Shown one piece after another: positions 5,544 through 5,606 of a DNA stretch of 5,606 bases. The stretch spans positions 1 through 5,606 of the forward strand of contig JAAVYX010000047.1 of NCBI GenBank assembly GCA_022791355.1, read 5' to 3'. Source of the stretch: Clostridiales bacterium. Its GTDB lineage: Bacteria > Bacillota > Clostridia > Oscillospirales > Acutalibacteraceae. Position numbers and translations under genes: made by a program. Under the pieces are notes generated by a model. It was given only the letters and a program-made list of their open reading frames with translations, had not been told where the DNA came from and searched no databases. The first letter of the stretch is position 1, and each line of letters begins with the position of its first letter.

Positions 5544-5606
5544 ATACTTTTCTTTGCGCAAAGAAAAGTATAGATTTCTCTGCGGCCCATCTAAGCGAAC
5601 AGCCAA
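5544..5606. repeat. perfect 28-base palindrome and start of an intergenic repeat (cut by window end)
   Basis: Bases 5544-5571 are a perfect palindrome with half-site ATACTTTTCTTTGC centred on GCGC. The sequence then continues GTATAGATTT (5568-5577) and on to GGCCCATCTAAGCG, which can be aligned with 2257-2284 (GTATAGATTT, then GCCCTCTAGCG) at the left arm of the nested inverted repeat. The two loci may be members of one dispersed palindromic family. The far side of this copy lies outside the window. Confidence 0.6.

Overview
The window looks like chromosomal DNA of a moderately GC-rich anaerobic Firmicute, most likely a gut clostridium of the Oscillospiraceae/Ruminococcaceae type. The grounds are consensus sigma-A promoter elements, strong AGGAGG-type ribosome binding sites, a T-box tRNA-sensing leader, type I dockerin domains on secreted proteins, and hairpin-plus-U-tract terminators. 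The lineage is an inference; no marker in the window fixes the genus. All supported genes are on the + strand.

Left part (1-2080): the window opens inside the last 59 codons of a dockerin-bearing secreted protein, followed by a terminator and about 340 bases without a gene. Next comes a complete gene for a 450-residue secreted protein: signal peptide, CHAP cysteine amidase/peptidase domain, ricin-like beta-trefoil, a short Cys/His-rich segment that looks metal-binding, and a C-terminal dockerin. The dockerin ends and terminators of the two genes are near copies of each other, so this is a tandem pair of paralogues or of shuffled tails.

Middle (2080-2500): no gene. The stretch is full of inverted repeats, including a roughly 118-base nested hairpin. 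Part of its left side resembles a repeat that begins near the right end of the window and contains a perfect 28-base palindrome.

Right part (2504-5373): an asparagine operon. An extended -10 sigma-A promoter drives a T-box leader with an AAC (Asn) specifier and mutually exclusive antiterminator and terminator helices. It is followed by asnS (asparaginyl-tRNA synthetase, 457 aa) and, 16 bases later, asnA (ammonia-dependent asparagine synthetase, 335 aa), closed by a strong terminator. The logic is self-contained: when tRNA-Asn is uncharged, the leader reads through and the cell makes both asparagine and the enzyme that charges tRNA-Asn with it. The last 230 bases hold a T-rich intergenic stretch and the palindromic repeat, cut by the window end.

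The operon and domain architecture are supported well by sequence. The least explained material is the Cys/His-rich segment of the CHAP protein and the intergenic repeat family.
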